In this document: positions 34,936 through 46,211 of the stretch, one piece after another | How positions within the stretch are numbered: the stretch's first letter is position 1 | Layout: every line of letters starts with the position of its first letter | The notes under the pieces: model-generated | The model's input: the letters and a program-made list of their open reading frames with translations, nothing else | Told to the model about the DNA's origin: nothing | The model's database searches: none | Program-made: the position numbers and the translations under genes | NCBI GenBank assembly: GCA_905250075.1 | Contig: CAJNOP010000018.1 | Span: forward strand, 496,001 to 560,000 | Source: Rotaria sp. Silwood1 | Lineage: Eukaryota; Rotifera; Eurotatoria; Philodinida; Philodinidae | Reading direction: 5' to 3' | DNA: 64,000 nucleotides

Positions 34936-36582
34936 GATACGAAAACTTAATGTGTATTCTTTTTCTGAGTTCCAGTAAAATATTTATCAATTGAACTATG
35001 AATTAGTCTCTTTTTATTGAATTTAGACGGTAACATTCGACTGATTTTCATTCAGAACGAAGGATTTGATAAGCCCGCAACCGATAGAATACTTTAAAAT
35101 TCATATTACGTTGAAAGAGAATATTCAGTTTGAAGATAATTCAAAACCATGTAGGCATATATACTTAGCCAGCCTGATATCACAAGTATTATTTCTTTAT
35201 GTAATTTCAAGCCAGTTACCAGAAAAATATAATTTTTTTGGCAGTTATAGTACAGATATAATCTATAGAGGCGTAAGCCGAACATAAACCTACCATAATA
35301 TATAATACTAATGGTCTGTTATTGTTTGACCTCTACGTTTATTTCTCTGATAGAGTATGATATGCACATCGAATGTTTGAATACTCATACATGTGTTTGA
35401 CTATTAACTTCGAATCTGTTGTTGCTTGATAACTAGCTCTACTAAAATATTCGTTCAATTTTTGTAAAATATAGCAGACTATGAATCTCACGATAGCTTG
35501 GGACCCAGCTTTGCATTAAATATACATATGATGTATACTTTCAAAAACTTGGGGATATTCAGCAAAAATATACCAAGTAAGGTTTTAAAGAATTAGATGC
35601 AAAGTATCTTTAACAGAATGATTGTAATGAAACAGTTGACAACTCTCTTCTCTACTAAAAGATAGAGTTCAAACAATCATAATCATTATACAGCGGATTC
35701 AAAAATTGATTATTCGGATTTAATTTCGGTTTATGTTTTCACAATAGTGACTGGCATAAAGAATCCAAATATTGATTTGGATACAGAGATTTTTTCCAAC
35801 AAAGATTTCAACAAATGAAACCTTGACTGTATTTCTAAAGCCTAGTTTTTCAATACTGAGAGCCTTACGATAAAAGTTTCACTTTCTATTAAACAGAGTA
35901 ATGGAGCAATTAATTCTGTAGAACATGCTCCACGAGATTTTTTTTGACTCAATTACATCAATTTTAAGAAAAGCTTAAAAGCAGTTTTTTCGCTATTTCC
36001 TATGGGAAAACCAGACAAAAAGAACGTTTACACCTTTCTTAAAATTGATGTAGGTCAATCGAAAAATGTCGTAGAGAGCTCGGAAACATTTCACTTTCTA
36101 GAGAATTAGTTCTGCACGCTGAAGAATCAAGTTTCGGATGTTCTAAATCCTGAATTTTGGAAATACAGCGAGGATTTTATTTTTCTTAACCCTTGTTAGA
36201 AAGAATTTTTTATATCTAAATCACTATCAGACTTCTTTATGCTAGTTACTATAGCGGAAAAAATTGAAAGTGTAGGATTAAATTTTGAAATCAAAGTGTA
36301 TGTATTATAACTAGTAAGAAAACAAACAAATATTTCTGATAGTTAGCTACAGCTGTCAAAACAAATAATAAATGGCTTTTCAGGCTGGTCGAGCACGCCT
36401 AGATTTATTGATTCATGAAAGTTTGTCTATTTATTATTATCATAAACATACTAATCTTTGTTTTTCGTCTATACGATGATTATTTTCCAAAACTTTTGAA
36501 AAGAAATTTTTTAAAAAATTTAAATGGAATATTTATTTAAAAAACACCCAATATCCATGATCGTTCGACTAAGAAAAGTTTT
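34936..36582. other. intergenic with a short imperfect palindrome
   Basis: No gene recognised. Between ~35896 and ~36130 an imperfect inverted repeat pairs ACATCAATTTTAAGAAA (left) with its complement TTTCTTAAAATTGATGT (right), and AATTAATTCTGTAGAAC with GTTCTGCA...AATT-type sequence. It looks like a decayed ~235 bp foldback element. The plus-strand frame at 35066-35287 lacks an ATG start and is not supported. Confidence 0.4.
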
Positions 36583-37326
36583 TTATGTTTCACTTGTCTT
36601 TTGTTTAACGCCACTATCACTTATATTTAAGTTTTTTTTCATCAATCCAGCTTCGGTATTTTTATCATGCAACCATTGCTCATGTGTTCGTTGTCTCTGT
36701 TTTATTCTAGCTGATCGATATTCTTCATGTTTTTGTTCTTTGACGTTCTCGAATTCCTTTCGAGCATTAGTTTCCTCTGTTTGCTTGACTTCCAACCATT
36801 TATTAAATGCAGCTGATACTTCATTAGATGATCGATGTTTTGGTTTTTTTGGTTGATTTATTGTCGATGTCTCTTTTAAATATATTGAAGATGTTGTGGA
36901 AAGATAAGTTTTAAGACTAATCATGACTGAATCTTCGAAATTTACAGAAACTGTTTCTATAACTACTTCACCTCGACCTAATCTTGTATCAATATCATTT
37001 TCTATTTTTTTTAAATCAGCTAATATTGAAATATCATTTTGTGTATTATTTCGTATAATGTTTTCTTTTTGTGGTATCAATCTTTTACGAATATTATTTA
37101 GTAATGAATGTTGTCTTGTTAATTGTCGCATAAATTCTCGTTCATGTTTTTCAATAAGTTGTTCAATTTGTTGTCTTTTTCTATTAAATATCTGTTCTAT
37201 ATTTGTATGTGCATCTATACGCCAACGATCGAGTTCAAAAAATGGATCTCGTTCATTTGGTCTCCAAACAGTTAAATGCTGAAGTCGTTTTGTAATTTCT
37301 TGTAGTTTACTTGTTAATGTTGCCAT
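36583..37326 (-). CDS. coiled-coil protein, possibly CCDC34/DUF4207-like
   Basis: A single long frame of 247 residues starting at the ATG at 37326; the frame continues one codon upstream only through a TTG. Residues ~40-90 are a strongly charged helix rich in R/K/E/Q with heptad spacing. The middle (~95-150) is mixed, with one Val/Ser-rich stretch. Residues ~170-235 are a second charged helix with A-F-N-K-W-L-E-V-K-Q and a repeated basic aromatic pattern ending E-Q-W-L-H-D-K. The W-L-x-x-K helix pattern recalls the CCDC34/DUF4207 group, but this is a loose resemblance. An AG 24 bp upstream of the ATG may be a splice acceptor, so an upstream exon is possible. It lies 369 bp downstream of the SLC15-like gene on the same strand. 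Confidence 0.7.
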   Translation of the reverse strand: MATLTSKLQEITKRLQHLTVWRPNERDPFFELDRWRIDAHTNIEQIFNRKRQQIEQLIEKHEREFMRQLTRQHSLLNNIRKRLIPQKENIIRNNTQNDISILADLKKIENDIDTRLGRGEVVIETVSVNFEDSVMISLKTYLSTTSSIYLKETSTINQPKKPKHRSSNEVSAAFNKWLEVKQTEETNARKEFENVKEQKHEEYRSARIKQRQRTHEQWLHDKNTEAGLMKKNLNISDSGVKQKTSET

Positions 37327-37695
37327 CAATTGTTGCGATTGTTCTTGCTTTTAAATGAAACAGCATGTATCGCGTAAGTATGAAAGAACAGTTAGAAAAT
37401 AAAGCGTCCATTTAAACGAAGAACATTGCTTTTTTACTTTTCTTGCTTTGACAACGCTTACTTAAGACATTGATTCAATGAATGAAAAGAAAAGAAACCT
37501 TGTTCTTGGATGCTGTACAAATAACTCGAAGAACATAATTTTAAAAGATACAATTTGAAAGCATATGCTCAAAAGATTTCTTCTGGTTTTTACTCATTTT
37601 TCTTATTGAAAAAAAAATCTGTAAAACACAAAAACAAAATAAACTACATAGAAAAATATAGAATATTAAAAAACTTCTTTTTTTTTAATGAAAAA
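37327..37695. other. spacer between two minus-strand genes
   Basis: 369 bp between the stop of the peptide transporter and the start of the coiled-coil gene. It holds A/T tracts and an acceptor-like TTTAAAAG (minus) near 37350. Too little signal to call a promoter. Confidence 0.35.
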
Positions 37696-40178
37696 TCAAA
37701 CATCTGATGTTCTAGAATTTGTTCCTATAAATAAACGTGTATTAAATCGATGTTGTGAAGCTTTGAGTATTTGAAATTTACGATCACATCCAAGAAAAAT
37801 AAAAATAAAAATTAATTGAATACCAGCAAGAATAAAAAAATAAATATAAAATAATTCAGATTTTTCAGAATCTTTACACTAAAAATATTCAAATATTATT
37901 ATAAAAAAAGAGTTGTTTCTTTGTTCTGATTTTCAAATACCTCTAAATTTGTTACTGTAAAATTTTCATAAGCACTTTCATATATACTTATATATGCAGA
38001 ACCCAAAAATGATGAAAGACCAACTGAACAAAAACGAAGGCTCATTACAAGTGATTGAGCTGATTGAGGCGCAGCCAAATAAGCAAATTCAAAACTAGCT
38101 ACTGAAGCAAATACTTCAGATAGACCTATACTTATATACTGTGGAAATTGATAAAATATCGACATATCAGCAGCGTAATAAGTTGCATTACCTATGATAT
38201 AAAATAAGATCACTGATAACATAAAAGCGAATGAATTTGTCATTATCGAGTAAATACCAATAGTTTGTTGAAAAGATGAATCGCATTTCTTTTGACGAAA
38301 TATCTCGACTATACCAGTTATACACATAGAAAGTGTAGCTGAGATCATACCAATAATCATACGTATTTTGATTGAAAAGGGTCGATTGTTAATATGAAGA
38401 CGTTTATGTACACATGTGTTTAAAATCAAAATAACAACTACAAAAATAAACAGTGGTTCTTGATCAATCGTCAAGATATTTAAGATCATTTTCTTTATGA
38501 AGATGATGCTTAAGATATTCAAAACAAAAACTACGAACTGCCTATATCTTCGGAATATATTCACTATATCAAATTACTGGATAATATAGTAGTACATACG
38601 AATGATTATTATTTGATCACCAAGAGAAAGCCAAACTACAGGCATATGATTAATGTGTGATTGTAATAGTGGTATTCTCATATGAACACCTTGTATAATA
38701 AATGTTGTATTACTCTAAATAAATAAGTATAAATTAAAATAGATAAATTCTAAAGATGGTCTAGTATTCAATTGAAATTAGCCAAGAAAAGATTTTTACC
38801 TGCACATATATAAGCCAATAGGGTATTAAAAGTAGAAACATTACAATAATACGTCGAAGTGATTTAATATCATCAACAATACGATCTGGAAATCGACCAT
38901 TATTTGTTCCTTTAGCATAATCAAAAAATGATATTGGTTGTTCATTCATATTAAACAATATTTGATCCTTATTATTTTCATATTGATCATTTGAAAACAT
39001 GGATTCATTGGAAGGTCTAAGTTCATTAGACATTTTACGAATATAGTATCGATGTTTATACCATGTTTGAAATGCATTAATTAAAACAGGAAAAAAATTA
39101 GTTATTACAGAATCATGTGGTTTTATATGAATATAACATCTATGTCCAATAATAAAAACTATCAAAGTTACAACCAGTAATATAGTTGATATTAAATAAC
39201 TTATAAAATAGGATTTATTCTGTTGCACATAAGCAATTATACCAAATGCAAGAAGAGAGCCTATATTTACAGCAACATAATATTTATAAAAATATTGTGT
39301 TGTAAGTGTTTTTTCTCGAATTTGTTCAGCTCCAAATACAGCCATATTTGATTGAACTACTCCTACACCAATTGCACTAAATGAAAGCACAAAGAGTTAA
39401 TCCAGGAGTGTTACAAGATCACCGAGATAAGGGAGGGGGCGAGCGATTTGTTTTTAGAATTGGTGGGTAAAAAAAGGAATAAAACGCTGGAACTTCGCTG
39501 TGGAAAATCGGAAGTTTCTCGAGATTAAGAGGATTCCTCAATCGGAACACCCTGAGTAAATCATAAATTCAACTAACGTGACAATAAGTACGACCGTAAT
39601 TTGAGTGCTACATTTTTCTTTGAAATATGGTGTTGACTCATCCATATAAGTTGGTGGTCCATTACATAATGTTTCATATATTTCAGCTATTGAAAATAAT
39701 TGAATGAATAAATAACCAATAATATATAAAATAAAACCTATATATAATATTTAGAAACATGGATTTGAATAAAGAAGAAGTCTCTATTTGGTTTTTTTTT
39801 ACCAATTAGAATTGTTTTTGCACGACCTAATTTAGCATCACTTATCCAAGAAAAAACAAGTGTTGATATATAACTTGTACCTTTTTAAAGAAATAAAATA
39901 TTTATAAGATTGAATATTATTAATCGACTTATGTTACCGTAAAAAATTAATGAAGCAATTATACTATGAAATGATGTCCAACGAATAGAATTCGATGAAA
40001 GGAAAAGAACAAGATTACCAACTAATGAGAAAAATGCTAATCTTTCAAAAGCAACAGCTATTAGAATGAACCAAACAGCAAATCGTTTTTGCATTGATGT
40101 TCGATTATCTGTTTTAGGTGAAATACCAGATATGTGAAAAACTAGTGGAGATGATTCACCTATACTTGCATCAGTCAT
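37696..40178 (-). CDS. proton-coupled oligopeptide transporter (POT/SLC15 family)
   Basis: POT/SLC15 carriers import di- and tripeptides (some also histidine) with protons through 12 membrane helices. Seven minus-strand exons (40178-39938, 39880-39803, 39737-39578, 39376-38800, 38714-38600, 38563-37941, 37878-37696) join to 658 residues. Supporting motifs: A-F-E-R-L-A-F-F-S in TM1 (the family E-x-x-E-R region, with the first Glu missing), a helix 2-3 loop with W-I-S-D-A-K-L-G-R, F-Y-K-Y-Y-V-A-V-N-I-G-S-L (PTR2 signature, ~180), and a late I-G-L-S-E-V-F-A-S...E-F-A-Y-L-A-A-P-Q-S segment (~540). The long hydrophilic stretch at ~255-335 is the usual central cytosolic loop. The missing first Glu of E-x-x-E-R could alter proton coupling. 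The exon 5/6 intron is only 36 bp, and the exon 3/4 intron (201 bp) carries a repeat-like insert. Confidence 0.92.
39377..39577 (-). repeat. repeat-like insert within a transporter intron
   Basis: This intron is about three times longer than its neighbours (57-85 bp). It contains, on the minus strand, CAGGGTGTTCCGATTGAGGA and a GC-richer block unlike the surrounding AT-rich intron sequence. The CAGGGTGT start resembles the outward-read tip of the element at 3752-4336 (CAGGGTGTCTAG), hinting at a solo tip or decayed MITE. Confidence 0.3.
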
Positions 40179-40599
40179 CTTAATAGAAGATTATTTATGA
40201 TCAATTCTTACAAATTATTAACCATAGTACATACGTTCTTCGTTTATTGTTCCTAAATTTAAAGATATAGAAATTCAATGACAATGATTATTATAGTAGC
40301 TATAGCTATGAAGACAGTTACAGATCTTACTGATAAGATAAAAGGAAAAAAAACAAGTACTTGAATTACTTCAAGAATAGATAAATGTTTGGACAATGAT
40401 TCATAAAACATTTATGTGAGAATTTAATTGGATAGTTTTTATGAAGTTTCTTAGGAAAATTTAACATAATCAATGTTTGTAAAAGTATTGAACTGAAAAT
40501 TGATTATTCTCTTTGATGGAAAAATAGAATTTATTCTCCTCTTTTAGCCAACATTGATATAATTTCTTCACAAAGTATTCATTGATTAAATATGACTCT

Positions 40600-40869
40600 A
40601 ATGAACCTTATTCCCAATCGCTTGTTGGCCACCAACAAGCAAAAAGAAGGGGCCATATGATAATTTATTTGTTGCTAATGTCGGTCTCTTTTCTTTCATC
40701 TATATTTTCCTTTTCAATCATTTCGTTGAAAATTTTCAACGAAACGATTGAAAAAGAAAAAGATGGATGAAAGAAACGAGATCGACCTTAGCAATAAACA
40801 AGTTATCAGATGGTCCCTTCTTTTTGTTTGTTGGGGGCCAACAAGCGAATTGGAAATAAGGCTCATTCA
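40600..40869. mobile_element. 270 bp near-perfect palindromic foldback element
   Basis: Arms 40600-40733 and ~40736-40869 are inverted copies meeting at CGTTGAAAATTTTCAACG with almost no loop. Tips read AATGARCCTTATTYCCAATC on each side, followed by CGCTTGTTGG. Differences between arms are only a few bases plus a 1-2 bp indel. No coding capacity; the short frame at 40582-40770 is a by-product. Confidence 0.85.
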
Positions 40870-40973
40870 CACGTTTACAAGAGAACTATTCTAACTGTAC
40901 GCCGCTGTTTGAACTCATATTAGACTTATACGGAGGTCTCAGTATGATTAGCAAATTTAGGAAATGGTTCGTT

Positions 40974-41345
40974 TCCATGGGTCTCTAGTAGAGAGCTATG
41001 ATTGTTTTACTGAATTTTTGAGTTATTTTTAGGTATTTACTGAAAAACCAAAAATAACAGTCGTCCATAGATAGATTTATTGACCATTAGAATATCTTGG
41101 AAGTTTCAGCCGAAAAGAATGTTCATTTGTCAAAATATTGGATTCCCAACTAATGGTCGCTTGTAACAACAATTTTGTTTACTTGAAAATTCAATATCTT
41201 GACAAAGGAATATTCTTTTCGATTGAAATTCTCCACATATTTCAAGAATCATTATATCTATCTATCGGCAAAAATGTAGATCGCAAATTCAGTAAAACAG
41301 TCGTAACTCAGTTGTCTAGGTCTATGGGCATCAAGCTTTTTAAAC
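40974..41345. mobile_element. imperfect inverted-repeat element (decayed MITE)
   Basis: Arms at ~40974-41157 and ~41168-41345 pair in inverted orientation: GTTTTACTGAATTT with AAATTCAGTAAAAC, CGAAAAGAATGTTCATTTGTC with GACAAAGGAATATTCTTTTCG, and ATAGATAGATT with its partner. Divergence between arms is clearly higher than in the adjacent 270 bp palindrome, so it is probably older. The 72-codon frame at 41138 is part of the repeat. Confidence 0.7.
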
Positions 41346-42955
41346 TTAGGTATTAGTGAAGAATCATAAATATGAAAAGATTATTAATATAGTTATTAAT
41401 TTACTATTGATTCAAACTATTGAGAGACGTAAAACAACAAAAGTACTAAGAATAGCATTTATTTTGACCTTGACTCTTTTGTAATTACAACATATTATTC
41501 TCTTTTTCTTTTGATTCTGTTCTGTATATATGATTTTCCATATGATTGCTTTTTACTCATTAATCATTAGAAAAAAAGTATTGATAATATAAACATAACA
41601 CATAATAATGATAGTCAATCGGCATCAAAAAATCGGATTTTTTGCGTTCGATTTATTTGTCATCAATCATGATCTGATCGTTATGGACAAGCGTATTTAA
41701 TAAAATTTCTTGAACAAAATAGGTCTCATTCTTTTAACAATATGTTCAGTGTTGTAAATCTATTTAGCTGTTGATGATCATCATCTATATTCAAAGACTT
41801 GAGATGAATTTAATCGATATACTTTAGCAACTGAGAAAAATATTCAAGATTTAAATCCTTCATCATCTAAACAAAAAATTTCCTCCTCATGTAATTAGTC
41901 AGATCCGAATTTTTCTTTGCTAATTAAGAAAATAAAATTTCTCAAGTTGTCTTTCTTTATTAGTTTGATCTTTGGCATATATCTCATGTAATTACCCTTG
42001 ACAATAGTTATCTTTATAATCTATGATGAAAAATGACGGAAGGCTCATCCTCATTTTTCTTGCACCTCATTATCGTCATGTGAATATCGTTGTCATTAGA
42101 TGAATTTTGGTCTATTTTCTTTTTCATTGTAAACAAAAATCAAAAATTCCCATTAGACTTTCTTATAAATGACTAACGATAGAATCATTGTTACAATCAC
42201 AAAAAACAAAACTAGTAGCAAACAATTACTGTCATTTAGTATTCGTATGCGATTGAAATGATGATAAATGGAATGGTGTTTCTATTCAATATGTTTTGTT
42301 ATTTGATAGATTTTATGCAAGACCAATCTATAATTTTTTTTAGTATTTAATTCTATTGTTGTTAAAGCAGACGAAAACTTATTTGATTATTCTTTGATTC
42401 AAAATTGATGGTCTTTCTTTTTTTATGCGATTTTGTGTTACTATGTTGATAAATACTATTACCATTTTGGAATCCTTGACTATGAGATGAAAGATTACAC
42501 TTTGCGTCGATATTTTCAACAGCCGTTGTTTTATCTGCATAGACGTACGAGAGAACCTTTCTTAGGCTCTTTATCGACTATGATGCAGCATTATCAACAA
42601 ATGCGATCCCAGTAAGGACATCCGACTTCGAGAAAGGTTTAGCTATGTAACTCTTGTTTGCGACGTATATCAAGATATGCATAGAAAAAGAATATTGAAA
42701 GATTTTTTTTTTCTATAGTTTATCCTTTATTAGAAGCATCAATATCCAAATGTGTGTTCTACTAATTTTAGCAGACAATTTATAAGCTTCTTGTATTGAT
42801 TAGAAATGTTGTATAATTTTTAATAATCTCATTGCTTTCGATATCTAACAAGAACTCCACATTATATAGAATATAAACTATCTCAGGACGTTTTCTTATT
42901 AAAAAGCATTAATCGAGTTTTGATTTTTTTATTATATATAGCAAAAGATTCATTA

Positions 42956-43056
42956 TGCGTCACCCGTTACAAACAAAAAACAAAGTCAAATAATATTAGA
43001 TATATATATATTTATAGTTTTGATGTATGAATGTCGATAAAGATAACGGGTGACGC
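42956..43056. repeat. 101 bp element with 13 bp perfect terminal inverted repeats
   Basis: GCGTCACCCGTTA at 42956-42968 is repeated as TAACGGGTGACGC at 43044-43056, enclosing AT-rich DNA with a (TA)n tract. The tips are much more GC-rich than the surroundings. It could be a very small MITE; no target duplication is evident. Confidence 0.6.
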
Positions 43057-43173
43057 AGGAAAAAAAAATATATGTATAAAAAAAGAAAACACACTCACAC
43101 AAATAACATCAACAACAAACAGAACACATACGTATAAAGACACAAGGAAAAAAGAAGAAGAAAGGTTCAAATT

Positions 43174-46100
43174 TTAAATCATTGGGCTTGATGGAGAAAG
43201 TAAATCAAATGAAAGTACATTTTGTTGTTGACATGTTGATAATGATGTATCAAATAGATGATGATGATCATTACCAAATTGATTAAGAAATTGTGTTAAA
43301 TCAGAATTATTATCATCATATAGATCATTAACTATTGTTGGAGATGTTATCATTGGTAACCAATCCATATGTGTATTAGGAGATGATGATACATATGAAT
43401 TAGTAGGATTTGTTAGAGAATCATCTGCATGTAATGGTAATGTTGAACTAGAATCTTAAAAAAAAAAATAAAATTTGCTTAATGACATTTTTATGTTAAA
43501 TATATTTTACCAGGAAAATCATCCAATAGACTTAAAATTGCATCGTCATCGACTAATTTTGTTTCAGTATTTGTCTGAGAAAAAAAAACAAAAAATTATT
43601 CATTTTTTTGTTTTTTTTTTAATATTATTATTTTACCGCATGACATGTATCATAATAATTACTATCCATAAATGTTGGAAAAATTGGAGCTGACATTGAA
43701 TGATGTATTGACCATGGATGATTATCTGACGTTTGTGGTTGAGTTTGATTTGCAAGAAATTGTGCTACAGATTCAGGTGTTAAAGGAACAATAGAATGTT
43801 GTTGCTGTTGTTGTTGTTGTTGTTGTTCATCATGAATTTTTTGTTTTAATTTTTCTTGTTGATGAATAAGTACACCTAAAAATTTGAACAATTTAACTAA
43901 TTGATCGAAAAGAAATTTTTAGTATTTTTGTTTACGTTTTTGTAGTTCCACAGATACAATTGGATTACATTTTTGTGGAATCTGGAAATTAAATTTTCAT
44001 AGTAATTTTTTTTTGAAAAACACTTTACAAAAGAAAATTGTTTACCGTTATTGAATTGTCAACATGTTGAATAAGATGTGATGCTTGAAGTGAAAAAGAA
44101 TCAAGTTGTTTTAATTTTTGTAATTGATTTTCTAATTCAATAATTTTTTGTTGTTGCTGTTGATAAAGTTCTTGATCACTTAATGAAGATGTTGGTACTA
44201 TTAAAAAAAATCAATTCGACACATTTTTTGTTTTCTTATGAGATGAATTTTTTGCAAAACAAAAAAAAAAGAACAATCTTGTTTTCAGTTAATTATTTTT
44301 GTTTAGTGGCAGATATTCAAGAACAAAGTCTCTTAAGGATGTAAGCAGAACTCTCATGAGAAGATTACCTGTTTTCTTCGTGGTCGTACGTGATGGAAGA
44401 AATTAAAAAATATAGACTCCTGCTGGAATGTAAAAAAAAAAGACTTATTTCGACCAGCTTTTCATTCTCGAAAGTGTTTATAACACTTATCTGATTAGAA
44501 AAGCATGTTATTCTTCAGATAAATTGGAAAAAGGAGTCTATAAAGAACTTTGTAAAAGAAACATATTTCATATTGTTTTTGATTAATGTTGAAACTTGTT
44601 TTATCCCAAGACATAAGAAAAAAGAAACATATTGTTTTCTTCTCTAAAAATTTCATTACAGGATTTCTTTAACATTCTTAAAGTAAATGATAAATTTGCT
44701 TGGTTTTCTCATCTAAAAATTCCAAACTATTGAATTTAAATTTAAACATTATTTACTTAAGAATGTAACGGATGATGTTGATGGATTTGTCATTTGCGTT
44801 GAAGATGATTCAGTAGTTATTGTTTGTGATGGAATAATTGTTGTATCTAAAGTGATGAAATATATTTATTGTATTTGTTTTTATTTGTCTTACCTGACAT
44901 GTTGACTTTAGCATTTCTTAATTTTTCAATTAATTTCATTTTAGTACCTGTCGTACTTAAATTTAATTTTCTACATTCATTTTTTAAATCAACTAATTTC
45001 ATTTTTTCAAATGTTTGAATATCATCAGATATTGTTGTTAATAAATTAACATTATCATCAATAGGTTGTTGAAGTAGATTACCTATTGGATTATCATCAT
45101 TATTATTATCATGATTACTATTATTGTTATTATTATTATTATCATCAATTTTATCATCATTTTCAGTTGTTTTATTATCATGAAGTAATTCAAGAAATAA
45201 TTGTTGTTGTCTTAACTGTATTCTATAATGATTTTCATTAAGTTGATTATGTTGTTCTAATGGTACAAGTGGTAAAAGTGTTGCTTGTACTGGTTGTACG
45301 ATAAGTGATGGTGTTGGTTGTAATGGTACTTTAGTTATTTCAACTTTTTGTGATGGTCCTTTATATTCATGAAATGTTAAACTTGATTTTATTTTTGATG
45401 TTGATGTTAATGAACGTTTTGTTGTTGATGATGATGATGATGTTGTTGTTGTTATTGTTGGAAAAGTTTGTCCATTAATTGTATTTGAAAATGATGATGT
45501 TTTCGGACGTAATGGTCTTGGTTGTTGATCTATTGTAAGTTTTGATGGTGATTTTGTTGTTGGAAATTTGATACGTCCATGTTGTATAGCTTCTTTAAGA
45601 TTAGGATCAATTTCTAAAATATTATTTGCAACTAATTCTAATATTCCAGGACGTGCTGCTAATTTATCATTTAAATTATCCGCTAAACGTGCACGTTTTA
45701 ATTGGCATTGAGTTTTTTGTATAGCGGGTGCTGCTGTTGTATCTGACAATATATTATGCTCAATTAATAATTGACGATCAGGTCGAGATATTATTTTATT
45801 TTTTAATATATCTTGTGTCTAAAAAAAACAAAACAAACACATAAGATTTAAGGATGAAAAAAAATGAACAAAAAAAAATACTTTTCGCATTTGTAGTTGT
45901 TTACGTTGTTCATAAAATGGTAACGGTGCTTTCGGTGGTGGCAAAATACCAACATCAACAAGTTGTTTAAGTGACCGACGTGTTTGTAATTTACGTTTAA
46001 GTGCTATGAAAAATTTTAGAAAATATAAAATACAAAAGTCATTTTCAACGTTTTTGTTTTTTTTGGTGAACTTACATTCTCGATTTTTTTCAAGATCTTG

Positions 46101-46211
46101 TGTTAATGACTGTTCATTTATTTGTTGTTTTGGGCTGTCTTCATCTTTAAGTGTCGACATCTTGTCGATATGGTTTCCAGTATTAATGATATTATTATTA
46201 TCAAATGCCAT
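43174..46211 (-). CDS. MRTF: myocardin-related transcription factor (MRTF/MKL)
   Basis: MRTFs bind G-actin through RPEL motifs and, when released, enter the nucleus and coactivate SRF. Nine minus-strand exons (46211-46076, 46003-45882, 45818-44894, 44846-44757, 44197-44046, 43981-43936, 43875-43637, 43574-43511, 43454-43174) join to 684 residues. Three RPEL motifs are visible: L-Q-T-R-R-S-L-K-Q-L-V-D-V-G-I-L (~50), K-I-I-S-R-P-D-R-Q-L-L (~95) and L-A-A-R-P-G-I-L-E-L-V (~140). K-R-A-R-L-A-D (~127-133) is the basic region. A SAP domain (~360-390) contains L-S-T-T-G-T-K. A leucine-zipper-like Gln-rich coiled coil lies at ~435-465, then a poly-Gln run (~503-511). The tail is acidic and Ser-rich, with I-L-S-L-L-D-D-F-P and M-D-W-L-P (~620), typical of MRTF activation domains. 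Shorter than vertebrate MRTF-A/B (~930-1090), but every landmark is present. The start used is the ATG at 46211. Confidence 0.95.

Larger units (their letters stand above)
40179..43173. other. intergenic repeat-rich region
   Basis: 3 kb between the divergent-facing start of the transporter gene and the 3' end of MRTF. It holds three foldback repeats listed separately. A coding-like stretch near 42487-42612 (basic/aromatic, 42 residues, ending over a GTAAGG donor-like site) has no partner exon and is left unassigned. Confidence 0.5.

Noticed and set aside
35066..35287. 73-codon plus-strand frame after an acceptor-like site
   Set aside because: No ATG start, no downstream partner exon and no recognisable motif.
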